A stretch of 64,000 nucleotides of DNA from Dama dama (GCF_033118175.1 NW_026870907.1:124001-188000), one strand, 5' to 3'. Counted from the stretch's first letter, positions 13,125-27,200 are shown. Program-made: numbers and translations. The notes: a model not told the origin generated them from the letters alone.

Positions 13125-15511
13125 GTGATCTTGGGTTTTCTCTGGAGTGCCATCAAGGAAATCAAGGCTCCTTTCACGTTTGATGTGGAACTCGGAATTG
13201 CTCTGCACGCAGTGCAGGGGAATCGGGCCTCATCTCGCGGCGAGGGGGAAGTCTCATGGTTTTTCTCGAGTTGCGGATGGAACCTGGGGTATATTCTCGA
13301 GTTACAACGGGGAGGGCCCTTCCAGACACGTGTTTGTTCAGCGACGTCAGGACTCCTGCCTAGGTGCGAGGGACACCTCGGGATTCTCCTCGAGTCTTGG
13401 CATGGCAATTGGGACGAGTCTCCACGTGAGGCGGGAGACCCAGGTTCCCTTTCCACGTGCCACAGGGATCCTGGGACTCCTATCCATTTTCAAGAGGAGT
13501 CAGGCATCGTCTCCTTTTTAAGCATTGATCTCCGTGCACCTCTCGAGTTTTCAAAGAATGTGAGGCCTCCGTTCTCGTTGAGGCGGAGGACTAGGTCTTT
13601 CTCTGTGGTCTCCACAGGGGATTCATACATCCCTTCGTCTTGGGAGATGCAAGACGAGCCTGCATTCAATTCACTGCAGGGATATCCGGCCTTACTTCGA
13701 GTCAGAGCATCTCGGTGTCCATTCCACTTGAGGCCACAAACTCAGGGTCCCTCTCACATACCTGTAGCTGAGAGAAGCCTTCTCTTGAGGTGCTTGTGGA
13801 AAGTTGGTATTCCCCTTGAGTCGAAGCCAGGGACTAAGCTCTCATCTCGAGTTGATTTGGGGTCCACGGAGCCCTTTCTTGTTGCTCCAGTGACCTCAGG
13901 ATCCCTCTAGACTTGAGACAGTGATCTTGGGTTTTCTCTGGAGTACCATCAAGGAAATCAAGTCTTCTTTCACGTTTGATGTGGAACACGGAATTGCTCT
14001 GCACGCAGTGCAGGGGAATTGGGCCTCATCTCACGGCGAGGGGGAAGTCTCATGGTTTCTCTCGAGTTGCGGCCGGAACCTGGGGTATATTCTCGAGTTT
14101 CGACGGGGAGGGCCCTTCCAGACACGTGTTTGTTCAGCGACGTCAGGACTTCTGCCTAGGTGCGAGGGACACCTCGGGAATCTCCTCGAGTCTTGGCATG
14201 GCAATTGGGATGCGTCTCCACGTGAGGCGGGAGACCCAGGGTCCCTTTCCACGTGCCACAGGGATCCTGGGACTCCTATCCATTTTCAAGAGGAGTCAGG
14301 CATCGTCTCCTTTTTAAGCATTGATCTCCGTGGACCTCTCGAGTTTTCAAAGGATGTGAGGCCTCCGTTCGCGTTGAGGCAGAGGACTAGGTCTTTCTCT
14401 GTGGTCTCCACAGGGGATTCAGACATCCCTTCGTCTTGGGAGATGCAAGACGAGCCTGCATTCAATTCACTGCAGGGATATTCGGCGTTACCTCGAGCCA
14501 GAGCATCTCGGTGTCCATTCCACTTGAGGCCACAAACTCAGGGTCCCTCTCACATACCTGTAGCTGAGAGAAGCCTTCTCTTGAGGTGCTTGTGGAAAGT
14601 TGGTATTCCCCTTGAGTCGAAGACAGGGACTAAGCTCTCATCTCGAGTTGATTTTGGGTCCACGGAGCCCTTTCTTGTTACTCCAGTGACCTCAGGATCC
14701 CTCTAGACTTGAGACAGTGATCTTGGGTTTTGTCTGGAGTGCCATCAAGGAAATCAAGGCTCCTTTCACGTTTGATGTGGAACGCGGAATTTCTCTGCTC
14801 GCAGTGCCAGGGAATCGGGCCTCATCTCGCGGCGAGGGGGAAGTCTCATGGTTTTTTTCGAGTTGCAGCCGGAACCTGGGGTATATTCTCGAGTTACGAC
14901 GGGGAGGGCCCTTCCAGACACATGTTTGTTCAGCGACGTCAGGACTCCTGCCTAGGTGCGAGGGACACCTCGGGATTCTCCTCGAGTCTTTGCATGGCAA
15001 TTGGGACGCGTCTCCACTTGAGGCGGGAGACCCAGGGTCCCTTTCCACGTGCCACAGGGATCCTGGGACTCCTATCCATTTTCAAGAGGAGTCAGGCATC
15101 GTCTCCTTTGGAAGCATTGATCTCCGCAGACCTCTCGAGTTTTCAAAGGATGTGAGGCCTCCGCTCGCGATGAGGTGGAGAACTAGGTCTTTTCTGTGGT
15201 CTCCACAGGGGATTCAGACATCCCTTCGTCTTTGGAGATGCACGACGAGCCTGCATTCAATTCACTGCAGGGATATCTGGCCTTACTTCGAGTCAGAGCA
15301 TCTCGGTGTCCATTCCACTTCAGGCCACAAACTCAGGGTCCCTCTCACATACCATTAGCTGAGAGTAGCCTCCACTTGAGGTGCTTGTGGAATGTTGGTA
15401 TTCCTCTTGAGTCAAAGCTAGGATCTAAGCTCTCATCTCGAGTTGATTTGGGGTCCACGGAGCCCTTTCGTGTTGCTCCAGTGACCTCAGGATCCCTCTA
15501 GACTTGAGACA

Positions 15512-16304
15512 GTGATCTTGGGTTTTCTCTGGAATGCCATCAAGGAAATCAAGGCTCCTTTCATTTTTGATGTGGAATACGGAATTGCTCTGCACGTAGT
15601 GCAGGGGAATCGGGCCTCATCTTGCGGCGCGGGGGAAGTCTCATGGTTTATTTCGAGTTGCGGCCGGAACCTGGGGTATATTCTCGAGTTACGACGGGGA
15701 GGGCCCTTCGAGACACGTGTTTGTTCAGCGACGTCAGGACTCCTGCCTAGGTGCGAGGGACACCTCGGGATTCTCCTCGAGTCTTGGCATGGCAATTGGG
15801 ACGCGTCTCCACGTGAGGCGGGAGACCCAGGTCCCTTTCCACGTGCCACAGTGATCCTGGGACTCCTATCCATTTTCAAAAGGAGTCAGGCATAGTCTCC
15901 TTTGGAAGCATTGATCTCCGCGGACCTCTCGAGTTTTCAAAGGATGAGGCCTCCGGTCGCGAAGAGGCGGAGGACTAGGTCTTTCTCTGTGGTCTCCACA
16001 GGGGATTCAGACATCCCTTCATCTTGGGAGATGCAAGACGAGCCTGCATTCAATTCACTGCAGGGATATCCGGCCTGACGTCGAGTCAGAGCCTCTCGGT
16101 GTCCATTCCACTTGAGGCCACAAACTCAGGGTCCCTCTCACATACATGTAGCTGAGAGAAGCCTCCTCTTGAGGTGCTTGTGGAAAGTTGGTATTCCTCT
16201 TGAGTCGAAGCCCGGGACTAAGCTCTCATCTCGAGTTGATTTGGGGTCCACGGAGCCCTTTCGTGTTGCTCCAGTGACCTCAGGATCCCTCTAGACTTGA
16301 GACA
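15512..16304 (+). repeat. Short (793-bp) satellite monomer
   Basis: Two small losses explain the length: one G in GACCCAGGTCCC near 15826, and a TG in AAAGGATGAGGCC near 15940. The long repeat frame is broken here. Confidence 0.85.
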
Positions 16305-19300
16305 GTGATCTTGGGTTTTCTCTGGAGTGCCATCAAGGAAATCAATGCTCCTTTCACGTTTGATGTGGAACACGGAATTGCTCTGCATGCAGTGCAGGGG
16401 AATCGGGCTTCAACTCGCGGCGAGGGGGAAATCTCATGGTTTTTCTCGAGTTGCAGCCGGAACCTGGGGTATATTCTCGAGTTAGGATGGGGAAGGCCCT
16501 TCCAGACACGTGTTTGTTCAGCGACGTCAGGACTCCTGCCTAGGTGCGAGGGACACCTCGGGATTCTCCTCGAGTCTTGGCATGGCAATTGGGACGAGTC
16601 TCCACGTGAGGCGGGAGACCCAGGGTCCCTTTCCACGTGCCACAGGGATCCTGGGACTCCTATCCATTTTCAAGAGGAGTCAGGCATCATCTCCTTTTTA
16701 AGCATTTATCTCCGTGCACCTCTCGAGTTTTCAAAGAATGTGAGGCCTCCGTTCTCGTTGAGGCGGAGGACTAGGTCTTTCTCTGTGGTCTCCACAGGGG
16801 ATTCATATATCCCTTCGTCTTGGGAGATGCAAGACGAGCCTGCATTCAATTCACTGCAGGGATATCCGGCCTTACTTCGAGTCAGAGCATCTCGGTGTCC
16901 ATTCCACTTGAGGCCACAAACTCAGGGTCCCTCTCACATACCTGTAGCTGAGAGAAGCCTCCTCTTGAGGTGCTTGTGGAAAGTTGGTATACCTCTTGAC
17001 TCGAAGCCAGGGACTAAGCTCTCATCTCGAGTTGATTTGGGGTCCACGGAGCCCTTCCATGTTGCTCCAGTGACCTCAGGATCCCTCTAGACTTGAGACA
17101 GTGATCTTGGGTTTTCTCTGGAGTGCCATCAAGGAAATCAAGGCTCCTTTCACGTTTGATGTGGAACACGGAATTGCTCTGCACGCAGTGCAGGGGAATA
17201 GGGCCTCATCTCGCGGCGAGGGGGAAGTCTCATGGTTTTTCTCGAGTTGCGGCCGGAACCTGTGGTATATTCTCGAGTTACGACGGGGAGGGCCCTTCCA
17301 GACACGTGTTTGTTCAGCGACGTCAGGACTCCTGCCTAGGTGCGAGGGACACCTCGGGATTCTCCTCGAGTTTTGGCATGGCTATTGGGACGCGTCTCCA
17401 CGTGAGGCGGGAGACCCAGCGTCCCTTTCCTCGTGCCACAGGGATCCTGGGACTCCTATCCATTTTCAAGAGGAGTCAGGCATCGTCTCCTTTGGAAGCA
17501 TTGATCTCCGCGGATCTCTCGAATTTTCAAAGGATGTGAGGCCTCCGGTGGCGTTGAGGCGGAGGACTAGGTCTTTCTCTGTGGTCTCCACAGGGGATTC
17601 AGACATCCCTTCGTCTTGGGAGATGCAAGACGAGCCTGCATTCAATTCACTGCAGGGATATTCGGCGTTACCTCGAGCCAGAGCATCTCGGTGTCCATTC
17701 CACTTGAGGCCACATACTCAGGGTCCCTCTCACATACCTGTTGCTGAGAGAAGCCTCCTCTTGAGTTGCTTGTGGAAAGTTGGTATTCCTCTTGTGTCGA
17801 AGCCAGGGACTAAGCTCTCATCTCGAGTTGATTTGGGGTCCACGGAGCCCTTCCATGTTGCTCCAGTGACCTCAGGATACCTCTAGACTTGAGACAGTGA
17901 TCTTGGGTTTTCTCTGGAGTGCCATCAAGGAAATCAAGGCTCCTTTCACGTTTGATGTGGAACACGGAATTGCTCTGCACGCAGTGCAGGGGAATCGGGC
18001 CTCATCTCGCGGCGAGGGGGAAGTCTCATGGTTTCTCTCGAGTTGCGGCCGGAACCTGGGGTATATTCTCGAGTTACGACGGGGAGGGCCCTTCCAGACA
18101 CGTGTTTGTTCAGCGACGTCAGGACTCCTGCCTAGGTGCGAGGGACACCTCGGGAATCTCCTCGAGTCTTGGCATGGCAATTGGGATGCGTCTCCACGTG
18201 AGGCGGGAGACCCAGGGTCCCTTTCCACGTGCCACAGGGATCCTGGGACTCCTATCCATTTTCAAGAGGAGTCAGGCATCGTCTCCTTTTTAAGCATTGA
18301 TCTCCGTGGACCTCTCGAGTTTTCAAAGGATGTGAGGCCTCCGTTCGCGTTGAGGCGGAGGACTAGGTCTTTCTCTGTGGTCTCCTCAGGGGATTCAGAC
18401 ATCCCTTCGTCTTGGGAGATGCAAGACGAGCCTGCATTCAATTCACTGCAGGGATATTCGGCGTTACCTCGAGCCAGAGCATCTCGGTGTCCATTCCACT
18501 TGAGGCCACAAACTCAGGGTCCCTCTCACATACCTGTAGCTGAGAGAAGCCTTCTCTTGAGGTGCTTGTGGAAAGTTGGTATTCCCCTTGAGTCGAAGAC
18601 AGGGACTAAGCTCTCATCTCGAGTTGATTTGGGGTCCACGGAGCCCTTTCTTGTTACTCCAGTGACCTCAGGATCCCTCTAGACTTGAGACAGTGATCTT
18701 GGGTTTTGTCTGGAGTGCCATCAAGGAAATCAAGGCTTCTTTCACGTTTGATGTGGAACACGGAATTGCTCTGCACGCAGTGCAGGGGAATTGGGCCTCA
18801 TCTCACGGCGAGGGGGAAGTCTCATGGTTTCTCTCGAGTTGCGGCCGGAACCTGGGGTATATTCTCGAGTTACGAAGGGGAGGGCCCTTCCAGACACGTG
18901 TTTGTTCAGCGACGTCAGGACTCCTGCCTAGGTGCGAGGGACACCTCGGGAATCTCCTCGAGTCTTGGCATGGCAATTGGGATGCGTCTCCACGTGAGGC
19001 GGGAGACCCAGGGTCCCTTTCCACGTGCCACAGGGATCCTGGGACTCCTATCCATTTTCAAGAGGAGTCAGGCATCGTCTCCTTTGGAAGCATTGATCTC
19101 CGCGGACCTCTCGAATTTTCAAAGGATGTGAGGCCTCCGGTCGCGATGAGACGGAGAACTAGGTCTTTCTCTGTGGTCTCCTCAGGGGATTCAGACATCC
19201 CTTCGTCTTGTGAGATGCAAGACGAGCCTGCATTCAATTCACTGCAGGGATATCCGGCCTTACTTCGAGTCAGAGCATCTCGGTGTCCATTCCACTTGAG

Positions 19301-20689
19301 GCCACAAACTCAGGGTCCCTCTCACATACCTGTAGCTGAGAGAAGTCTCCTCTTGAGGTGCTTGTGGAAAGTTGGTATTCCTCTTGAGTGGAAGCCAGTG
19401 ACTAAGCTCTCATCTCGAGTTGATTTGGGGTCCACGGAGCCCTTTCGTGTTGCTCCAGTGACCTCAGGATCCCTCTAGACTTGAGACAGTGATCTTGGGT
19501 TTTCTCTGGAGTGCCATCAAGGAAATCAAGGCTCCTTTCACGTTTGATGTGGAACACGGAATTGCTCTGCACGCAGTGCAGGAGAATTTGTCCTCATCTC
19601 GCAGCGAGGGGGAAGTCTCATGGTTTCTCTCGAGTTGCGGCCGGAACCTGGGGTATATTCTCGAGTTACGACGGGGAGGGCCCTTCCAGACACGTGTTTG
19701 TTCAGCGACGTCAGGACTCCTGCCTAGGTGCGAGGGACACCTCGGGAATCTCCTCGAGTCTTGGCATGGCAATTGGGATGCGTCTCCACGTGAGGCGGGA
19801 GACCCAGGGTCCCTTTCCACGTGCCACAGGGATCCTGGGACTCCTATCCATTTTCAAGAGGAGTCAGGCATCGTCTCCTTTGGAAGCATTGATCTCCGCG
19901 GACCTCCCGAATTTTCAAAGGATGTGAGGCCTCCGGTCGCGATGAGACGGAGAACTAGGTCTTTCTCTGTGGTCTCCTCAGGGGATTCAGACATCCCTTA
20001 GTCTTAGGAGATGCAAGACGAGCCTGCATTCAATTCACTGCAGGGATATCCGGCCTTACGTCGAGTCAGAGCACCTCGGTGTCCATTCCACTTGAGGCCA
20101 CAAACTCAGGGTCCCTCTCACATACCTGTAGCTGAGAGAAGCCTCCCTTGAGGTGCTTGTGGAAAGTTGGTATTCCTCTTGAGTGGAAGCCAGGGACTAA
20201 GCTCTCATCTCGAGTTGATTTGGGGTCCACGGAGCCCTTTCGTGTTGCTCCAGTGACCTCAGGATCCCTCTAGACTTGAGACAGTGATCTTGGGTTTTCT
20301 CTGGAGTGCCATCAAGGAAATCAAGGCTCCTTTCACGTTTGATGTGGAACACGGAATTGCTCTGCACGCAGTGCAGGGGAATCGGGCCTCATCTCGCGGC
20401 GAGGGGGAAGTCTCATGGTTTTTCTCGAGTTGCGGCCGGAACCTGAGGTATATTCTCGAGTTACGACGGGGAGGGCCCTTCCAGACACGTGTTTGTTCAG
20501 CGACGTCAGGACTCCTGCCTAGGTGCGAGGGACACCTCGGGAATCTCCTCGAGTCCTGGCATGGCAATTGGGACGCGTCTCCACGTGAGGCGGGAGACCC
20601 AGGGTCCCTTTCCACGTGCCACAGGGATCCTGGCACTCCTATCCATTTTCAAGAGGAGTCAGGCATCGTCTCCTTTGGAAGCATTGATC

Positions 20690-21740
20690 TCCGCGGAACT
20701 CTCGAGTTTTCAAAGGATGTGAGGCCTCCGTTCGCGATTAGGCGGAGGACTAGGTCTTTCTCTGTGGTCTCCACAGGGGATTCAGACATCCCTTCGTCTT
20801 GGGAGATGCAAGACGAGCCTGCATTCAATTTACTGCAGGGATATCCGGCCTTACTTCGAGTCAGAACATCTCGGTGTCCATTCCACTTGAGGCCACAAAC
20901 TCAGGGTCCCTCTCACATACCTGTAGCTGAGAGAAGCCTCCTCTTGATGTGCTTGTGGAAAGTTGGTATTCCTCTTGAGTCGAAGCCAGGGACTAAGCTC
21001 TCATCTCGAGTTGATTTGGGGTCCACGGAGCCCTTGCGTGTTGTTCCAGTGACCTCAGGATGCCTCTAGACTTGAGACAGTGATCTTGGGTTTTCTCTGG
21101 AGTGCCATCAAGGAAATCAAGGCTCCTTTCACGTTTGATGTGGAACACGGAATTGCTCTGCTCGCAGTGCAGGGGAATCGGGCCTCATCTCGCGGCGAGG
21201 CGGAATTCTCATGGTTTTTCTCGAGTTGCGGCCGGAACCTGGGGTATATTCTCGAGTTACGATGGCGAGAGCCCTTCCAGACACGTGTTTGTTCAGCGAC
21301 GTCAGGACTCCTGCCTAGGTGCGAGGGATATCTCGGGATTCTCCTCGAGTCTTGGCATGGCAATTGGGATGCGTCTCCACGTGAGGCGGGAGACCCAGGG
21401 TCCGTTTTCACGTGCCACAGGGATCCTGGGACTCCTATGCATTTTCAAGAGGAGTCAGGCATCGTCTCCTTTGGAAGCATTGATCTCTGCAGACCTCTCG
21501 AGTTTTCAAAGGATGTGAGGACTCCGGTCACGATGAGGGGGAGGACTAGGTCTTTCTCTGTGGTCTCCACAGGGGATTCAGACATCCCTTCGTCTTGGGA
21601 GATGCAAGACGAGCCTGCATTCAATTCACTGCAGGGATATCCGGCCTTACTTCGAGTCAGAGCATCTCGGTTTCCATTCCACTTGAGGCCACAAACTTTG
21701 GGTCCCTCTCACAAACCTGTAGTTGAGAGAAGCCTCCTCT
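20690..21740 (+). repeat. Segmental duplication C, first copy (partner 31036-32086, offset 10346 bp = 13 monomers)
   Basis: Rare variants recur at a constant 10346-bp offset: GGAACTCTCGAG (20694/31040), GCGATTAGGCGG (20734/31080), CTTGATGTGCTTG, CCTATGCATTTTC, GTGAGGACTCCGGTCACG (21515/31861), GATGAGGGGGAGG and CACAAACCTGTAGTTGAG. The copies differ at more positions than pairs A and B, so this exchange looks older. Confidence 0.78.
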
Positions 21741-23466
21741 TGAGGTGCTTGTGGAAAGTTGGTATTCCTCTTGAGTCGAAGCCAGGGACTAAGCTCTCAT
21801 CTCGAGTTGATTTGCGGTCCACGGAGCCCTTTCGTGTTGCTCCAGTGACCTCAGGATCCCTCTAGACTTGAGACAGTGAACCTGGGTTTTCTCTGGAGTG
21901 CCATCAAGGAAATCAAGGCTCCTTTCACGTTTGATGTGGAACACGGAATTGCTCTGCATGCACTGCAGGCGAATCGGGGCTCAACTCGCGGCGAGGGGGA
22001 ATTCTCATGGTTTTTCTCGAGTTGCGGCTGGAACCTGGGGTATATTCTCGAGTTAAAACGGGGAGGGCCCTTCCAGACACGTGTTTGTTCAGCGACGTCA
22101 GGACTCCTTCCTAGGTGCGAGGGACATCTCGGGATTCTCCTCGAGTCTTGGCATGGCAATTGGGACGCGTCTCCACGTGAGGCGGGAGACCCAGGGTCCC
22201 TTTCCATGTGCCACAGGGATCCTGGGACTCCTATCCATTTTCAAGAGGAGTCAGGCATCGTCTCCTTTGGAAGCATTGATCTCCGCGGACCTTTCGAATT
22301 TTCAAAAGATGTGAGGCCTCGGGTCGCGATGAGGCGGAAAATTAGGTCTATCTCTGTGGTCTCCACAGGGGATTCAGACATCCCTTCGTCTTGGGAGATG
22401 CAAGACGAGCCTGCATTCAATTTCTGCAGGGATATCCGGCCTTACTTCTAGTCAGAGCATCTCGGTGTCCATTCCACTTGAGGCCACAAACTCAGGGTCC
22501 CTCTCACATACCTGTAGCTGAGAGAAGCCTCCTCTTGAGGTGCTTGTGGAAAGTTGGTATTCCTCTTGAGTCGAAGCCAGGGACTAAGCTCTCATCTCGA
22601 GTTGATTTGGGGTCCACGGAGCCCTTTCCTTTTGGTCCAGTGACCTCAGGATCCCTCTAGACTTGAGACAGTGATCTTGGGTTTTCTCTGGAGTGCCATC
22701 AAGGAAATCAAGGCTCCTTTCACGTTTGATGTGGAACGCGGAATTGCTCTGCACGCAGTGCAGGGGAATCGGGCCTCATCTCGCGGCGAGGGGGAAGTCT
22801 CATGGTTTTTTTCGAGTTGCGGCCGGAACCAGGGGTGTATTCTCGAGTTACGACGGGGAGGGCCCTTCCAGACACGTTTTTGTTCAGCGACGTCAGGACT
22901 CCTGCCTAGGTGCGAGGGACACCTCGGGAATCTCCTCGAGTCTTGGCATGGCAATTGGGATGCGTCTCCACGTGAGGCGGGAGACCCAGGGTCCCTTTCC
23001 ACGTGCCACAGGGATCCTGGGACTCCTGTCCATTTTCAAGAGGAGTCAGGCATCGTCTCCTTTGCAAGCATTGGTCTCCGCGGACCTCTTGAATTTTGAA
23101 AGGATGTGAGGCCTCCGGTCGCGATGAGGCGGAGAACTCGGTCTTTCACTGTGGCCTCCACAGGGGATTCAGACATCCCTTCGTCTTGGGAGATGCAAGA
23201 CGAGCCTGCATTCAATTCCCTGCAGGGATATCCGGCCTTACTTCGAGTCAGAGCATCTCGGTGTCCATTCCACTTGAGGCCACAAACTCAGGGTCCCTCT
23301 CACATACCTGTAGCTGAGAGAAGCCTCCTCTTGAGGTGATTGTGGAAAGTTGGTATTCCTCTTGAGTCTAAGCCAGGGACTACGCTCTCATCTCGAGTTG
23401 ATTTGGGGTCCACGGAGAACTTTCGTGTTGCTCCAGTGACCTCAGGATCCCTCTAGACTTGAGACA

Positions 23467-24262
23467 GTGATCTTGGGTTTTCTCTGGAGTGCCATCAAGG
23501 AAATCAAGGCTCCTTTCACGTTTGATGTGGAACACGGAATTGCTCTACACGCTGTGCAGGGGAATCGGGCCTCATCTCGCGGCGAGGGGGAAGTCTCATG
23601 GTTTTTCTCGAGTTGCGGCCGGAACCTGGGGTATATTCTCGAGTTACGACGGGAAGGGCCCTTCCAGACACGTGTTTGTTCAGCGACGTCAGGACTCCTG
23701 CCTAGATGCGAGGGACACCTCGGGATTCTCCTCGAGTCTTGGCATGGCAATTGGGACGCGTCTCCACGTGAGGCGGGAGACCCAGGGTCCGTTTCCACGT
23801 GCCAAAGGGATCCTGGGACTCCTATCCATTTTCAAGAGGAGTCAGGCATCGTCTTCTTCGGAAGTATTGATCTCTGCGGACCTCTCGAGTTTTCCAAGGA
23901 TGTGAGGCCTCCGGTCGCAATGAGACGGAGGACTAGGACTTTCTCTGTTGTCTCCACAGCGGATTCAGACAACCCTTCGTCTTGGGAGATGCAAGACGAG
24001 CCTGCATTCAATTCACTGCAGGGATATCCGGCCTTACTTCGAGTCAGATCATCTCGGTGTCCATTCCACTTGAGGCCACAAACTCAGGGTCCCTCTCACA
24101 TACCTGTAGCTGAGAGAAGCCTCCTCTTGAGGTGCTTGTGGAAAGTTGTTATTCCTCTTAAGTCGAAGCCAGGGACTAAGCTCTCATCTCGAGTTGATTT
24201 GGGGTCCACGGAACCCTTTCGTATTGCTCCAGTGACCTCAGGATCCCTCTAAAGTTGAGACA
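23467..24262 (+). repeat. Reference 796-bp monomer showing the 31-bp internal subrepeats
   Basis: This typical full-length unit shows the inner periodicity. CTCGAG lies at 23607, 23638, 23731, 23884 and 24188 (unit positions 141, 172, 265, 418, 722), and related TTCGAG or CTTGAG hexamers at positions 572, 603, 660, 691 and 788 of the consensus. Steps 141-172, 572-603, 660-691 and 691-722 are exactly 31 bp, and 172-265 is 93 bp. Other gaps are near-multiples of 31. Two of the three CACGTG hexamers (299 and 330) are also 31 bp apart. The whole unit fits 26 subunits of 31 bp less about 10 bp. Growth from a 31-bp ancestor is established for ruminant satellite I; assigning this unit to that family is inference. 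Confidence 0.85.
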
Positions 24263-27200
24263 GTGATCTTCGGTTTTCTCTGGAGTGCCATCAAGGAAAT
24301 CAAGGCTCCTTTCACGTTTGATGTGGAACACGGAATTGCTCTGCTCGCAGTGCAGGGGAATCGGGCCTCATCTCGCGGCGAGGGGGAAGTCTCATTGTTT
24401 TCCTCGAGTTGCGGCCGGAACCTGGGGTATATTCTCGAGTTACGACGGGGAGGGCCCTTCCAGACACGTGTTTGTTCAGCGACGTCAGGATTCCTGCCTA
24501 GGTGCGAGGGACCCCTAGGGATTCTCCTTGAGTCTTGGCATGGCAATTTGGACGCGTCTCCACGTGAGGCGGGAGACCCAGGGTCCCTTTCCACGTGCCA
24601 CAGGGATCCTGGGACTCCTATCCATTTTCAAGAGGAGTCAGGCATCGTCCCCTTTGGAAGCATTGATATCCGCGGACGTCTCGAGTTTTCAAAGGATGTG
24701 AGGCCTCCGGTCGCGATGAGGCGGAGAACTCGGTCTTTCTCTGTGGTCTCCACAGGGGATTAAGACATCCCTTCGTCTTGGGAGATGCAAGACGAGCCTG
24801 CATTCAATTCACTGCAGGGATATCCGGCCTTACTTCGAGTCAGAGCATCTCGGTGTCCATTCCACTTGAGGCAACAAACTCAGGGGCCCTCTCACATACC
24901 TGTAGCTGAGAGAAGCCTCCTCTTGAGGTGCTTGGGGAAAGTTGGTATTCCTTTTGAGTCTAAGCCAGGGACTAAGCTCTCATCTCGAGTTGATTTGGGG
25001 TCCACGGAGCCCTTTTGTGTTGCTCCAGTGACCTCAGGATCCCTCTAGCCTTGAGACAGTGATCTTGGGTTTTCTCTGGAGTGCCATCAAGGAAATCAAG
25101 GCTCCTTTCACGTTTGATGTGGAACACGGAATTGCTCTGCACGCAGTGCAGGGGAATCGGGCCTCATCTCGCGGCGAGGGGGAAGTCTCATGGTTTTTCT
25201 CGAGTTGCGACCAGAACCTGGGGTATATTCTCGAGTTACGACGGGGAGGGCCCTTCCAGACACGTGTTTGTTCAGCGACGTCAGGACTCCTGCCTAGGTG
25301 CGAGGGACACCTCGGGATTCTCCTCGAGTCTTTGCATGGCAATGGGGACGCGTCTCCACGTGAGGCGGGAGACCCAGGGTCCCTTTCCACTTGCCACAGG
25401 GATCCTGGGACTCCTATCCATTTTCAAGAGGAGTCAGGCATCGTCTCCTTTGGAAGCATTGATCTCCGCGGACCTCTTGAATTTTCAAAGGATGTGAGGC
25501 CTCCGGTCGCGATGAGGCGGAGAACTCGGTCTTTCTCTGTGGTCTCCACAGGGGATTCAGACATCCCTTCATCTTGGGAGATGCAAGACGAGCCTGCATT
25601 CAATTCACTGCAGGGATATCCAGGCTTACTTCGAGTAAGAGCATCTCGGTGTCCATTCCACTTGAGGCCACAAACTCAGGGTCCCTCTCACATACCTGTA
25701 GCTGAGAGAAGCCTCCTCTTGAGGTGCTTGTGGAAAGTTGGTATTCCTCTTGAGTCAAAGCCAGGGACTAAGCTCTCACCTCGAGTTGATTTGGGGTCCA
25801 CGGAGCCCTTTTGTGTTGCTCCAGTGACCTCAGGATCCCTCTAGACTTGACAGAGTGATCTTGGGTTTTCTCTGGAGTGCCATCAAGGAAATCAAGGCTC
25901 CTTTCTCGTTTGATGTGGAACACGGAATTGCTCTGCACGCAGTGCAGGGGAATCGGGCCTCATCTCACGGCCAGGGGGAAGTCTCATGGTTTTTCTCGAG
26001 TTGGGGCCGGAACCTGGGGTATATTCTCGAGTTACGATGGGGAGGGCCCTTCCAGACACGTGTTTGTTCAGCGACGTCAGGACTCCTGCCTAGGTGCGAG
26101 GGACACCTCGGGATTCTCCTCGAGTCTTGGCATGGCAATTGGGACGCGTCTCCACGTGAGGCGGGAGACCCAGGGTCCCTTTCCACGTGCCACAGGGATC
26201 CTGGGACTCCTATCCATTTTCATGAGGAGTCAGGCATCGTCTCCTTTGGAAGCATTGATCTCCGCTTACCTCTCGAATTTTCAATGGATGTGAGGCCTCC
26301 GCTCGCAATGAGGCGGAGGACTAGGTCTTTCTCTGTTGTCTCCACAGCGGATTCAGACATCCCTTCGTCTTGGCAGATGCAAGACGAGCCTGCATTCAAT
26401 TCACTGCAGGGATATCCGGCCTTACTTCGAGTCAGAGCATCTCGGTGTCCATTCCACTTGAGGCCACAAACTCAGGTTCCCTCTCACATACTTGTAGCTG
26501 AGAGAAGCCTCCTCTTGAGCTGCTTGTGGAAAGTTGGTATTCCTCTTGAGTCGAAGCCAGGGACTAAGCTCTCATCTCGAGTTGATTTGGGGTCCACGGA
26601 GCACTTTCGTGTTGCTCCAGTGACCTCAGGATCCCTCTAGACTTGAGACAGTGATCTTGGGTTTTCTCTGGAGTGCCATCAAGGAAATCAAGGCTCCTTT
26701 CACGTTTGATGTGGAACACGGAATTGCTCTGCACGCAGTGCAGGGGAATCGGGCCTCATCCAGCGGCGAGGGGGAAGTCTCATGGTTTTTCTCGAGTTGC
26801 GGCCGGAACCTGGGGTATATTCTCGAGTTACGACGGGGAGGGCCCTTCCAGACACGTTTTTGTTCAGCGACGTCAGGACTCCTGCCTAGGTGCGAGGGAC
26901 ACCTCGGGAATCTCCTCGAGTCTTGGCATTGCAATTGGGATGCGTCTCCACGTGAGGCGGGAGACCCAGGGTCCCTTTCCACGTGCCACAGGGATCCTGG
27001 GACTCCTATCCATTTTCAAGAGGAGTCAGGCATCGTCTCCTTCGGAAGTATTGATCTCCGCGGACCTCTCGAATTTTCCAAGGATGTGAGGCCTCCGGTC
27101 GCAATGAGACGGAGGACTAGGACTTTCTCTGTTGTCTCCACAGCGGATTCAGACAACCCTTCGTCTTGGGAGATGCAAGACGAGCCTGCATTCAATTCAC

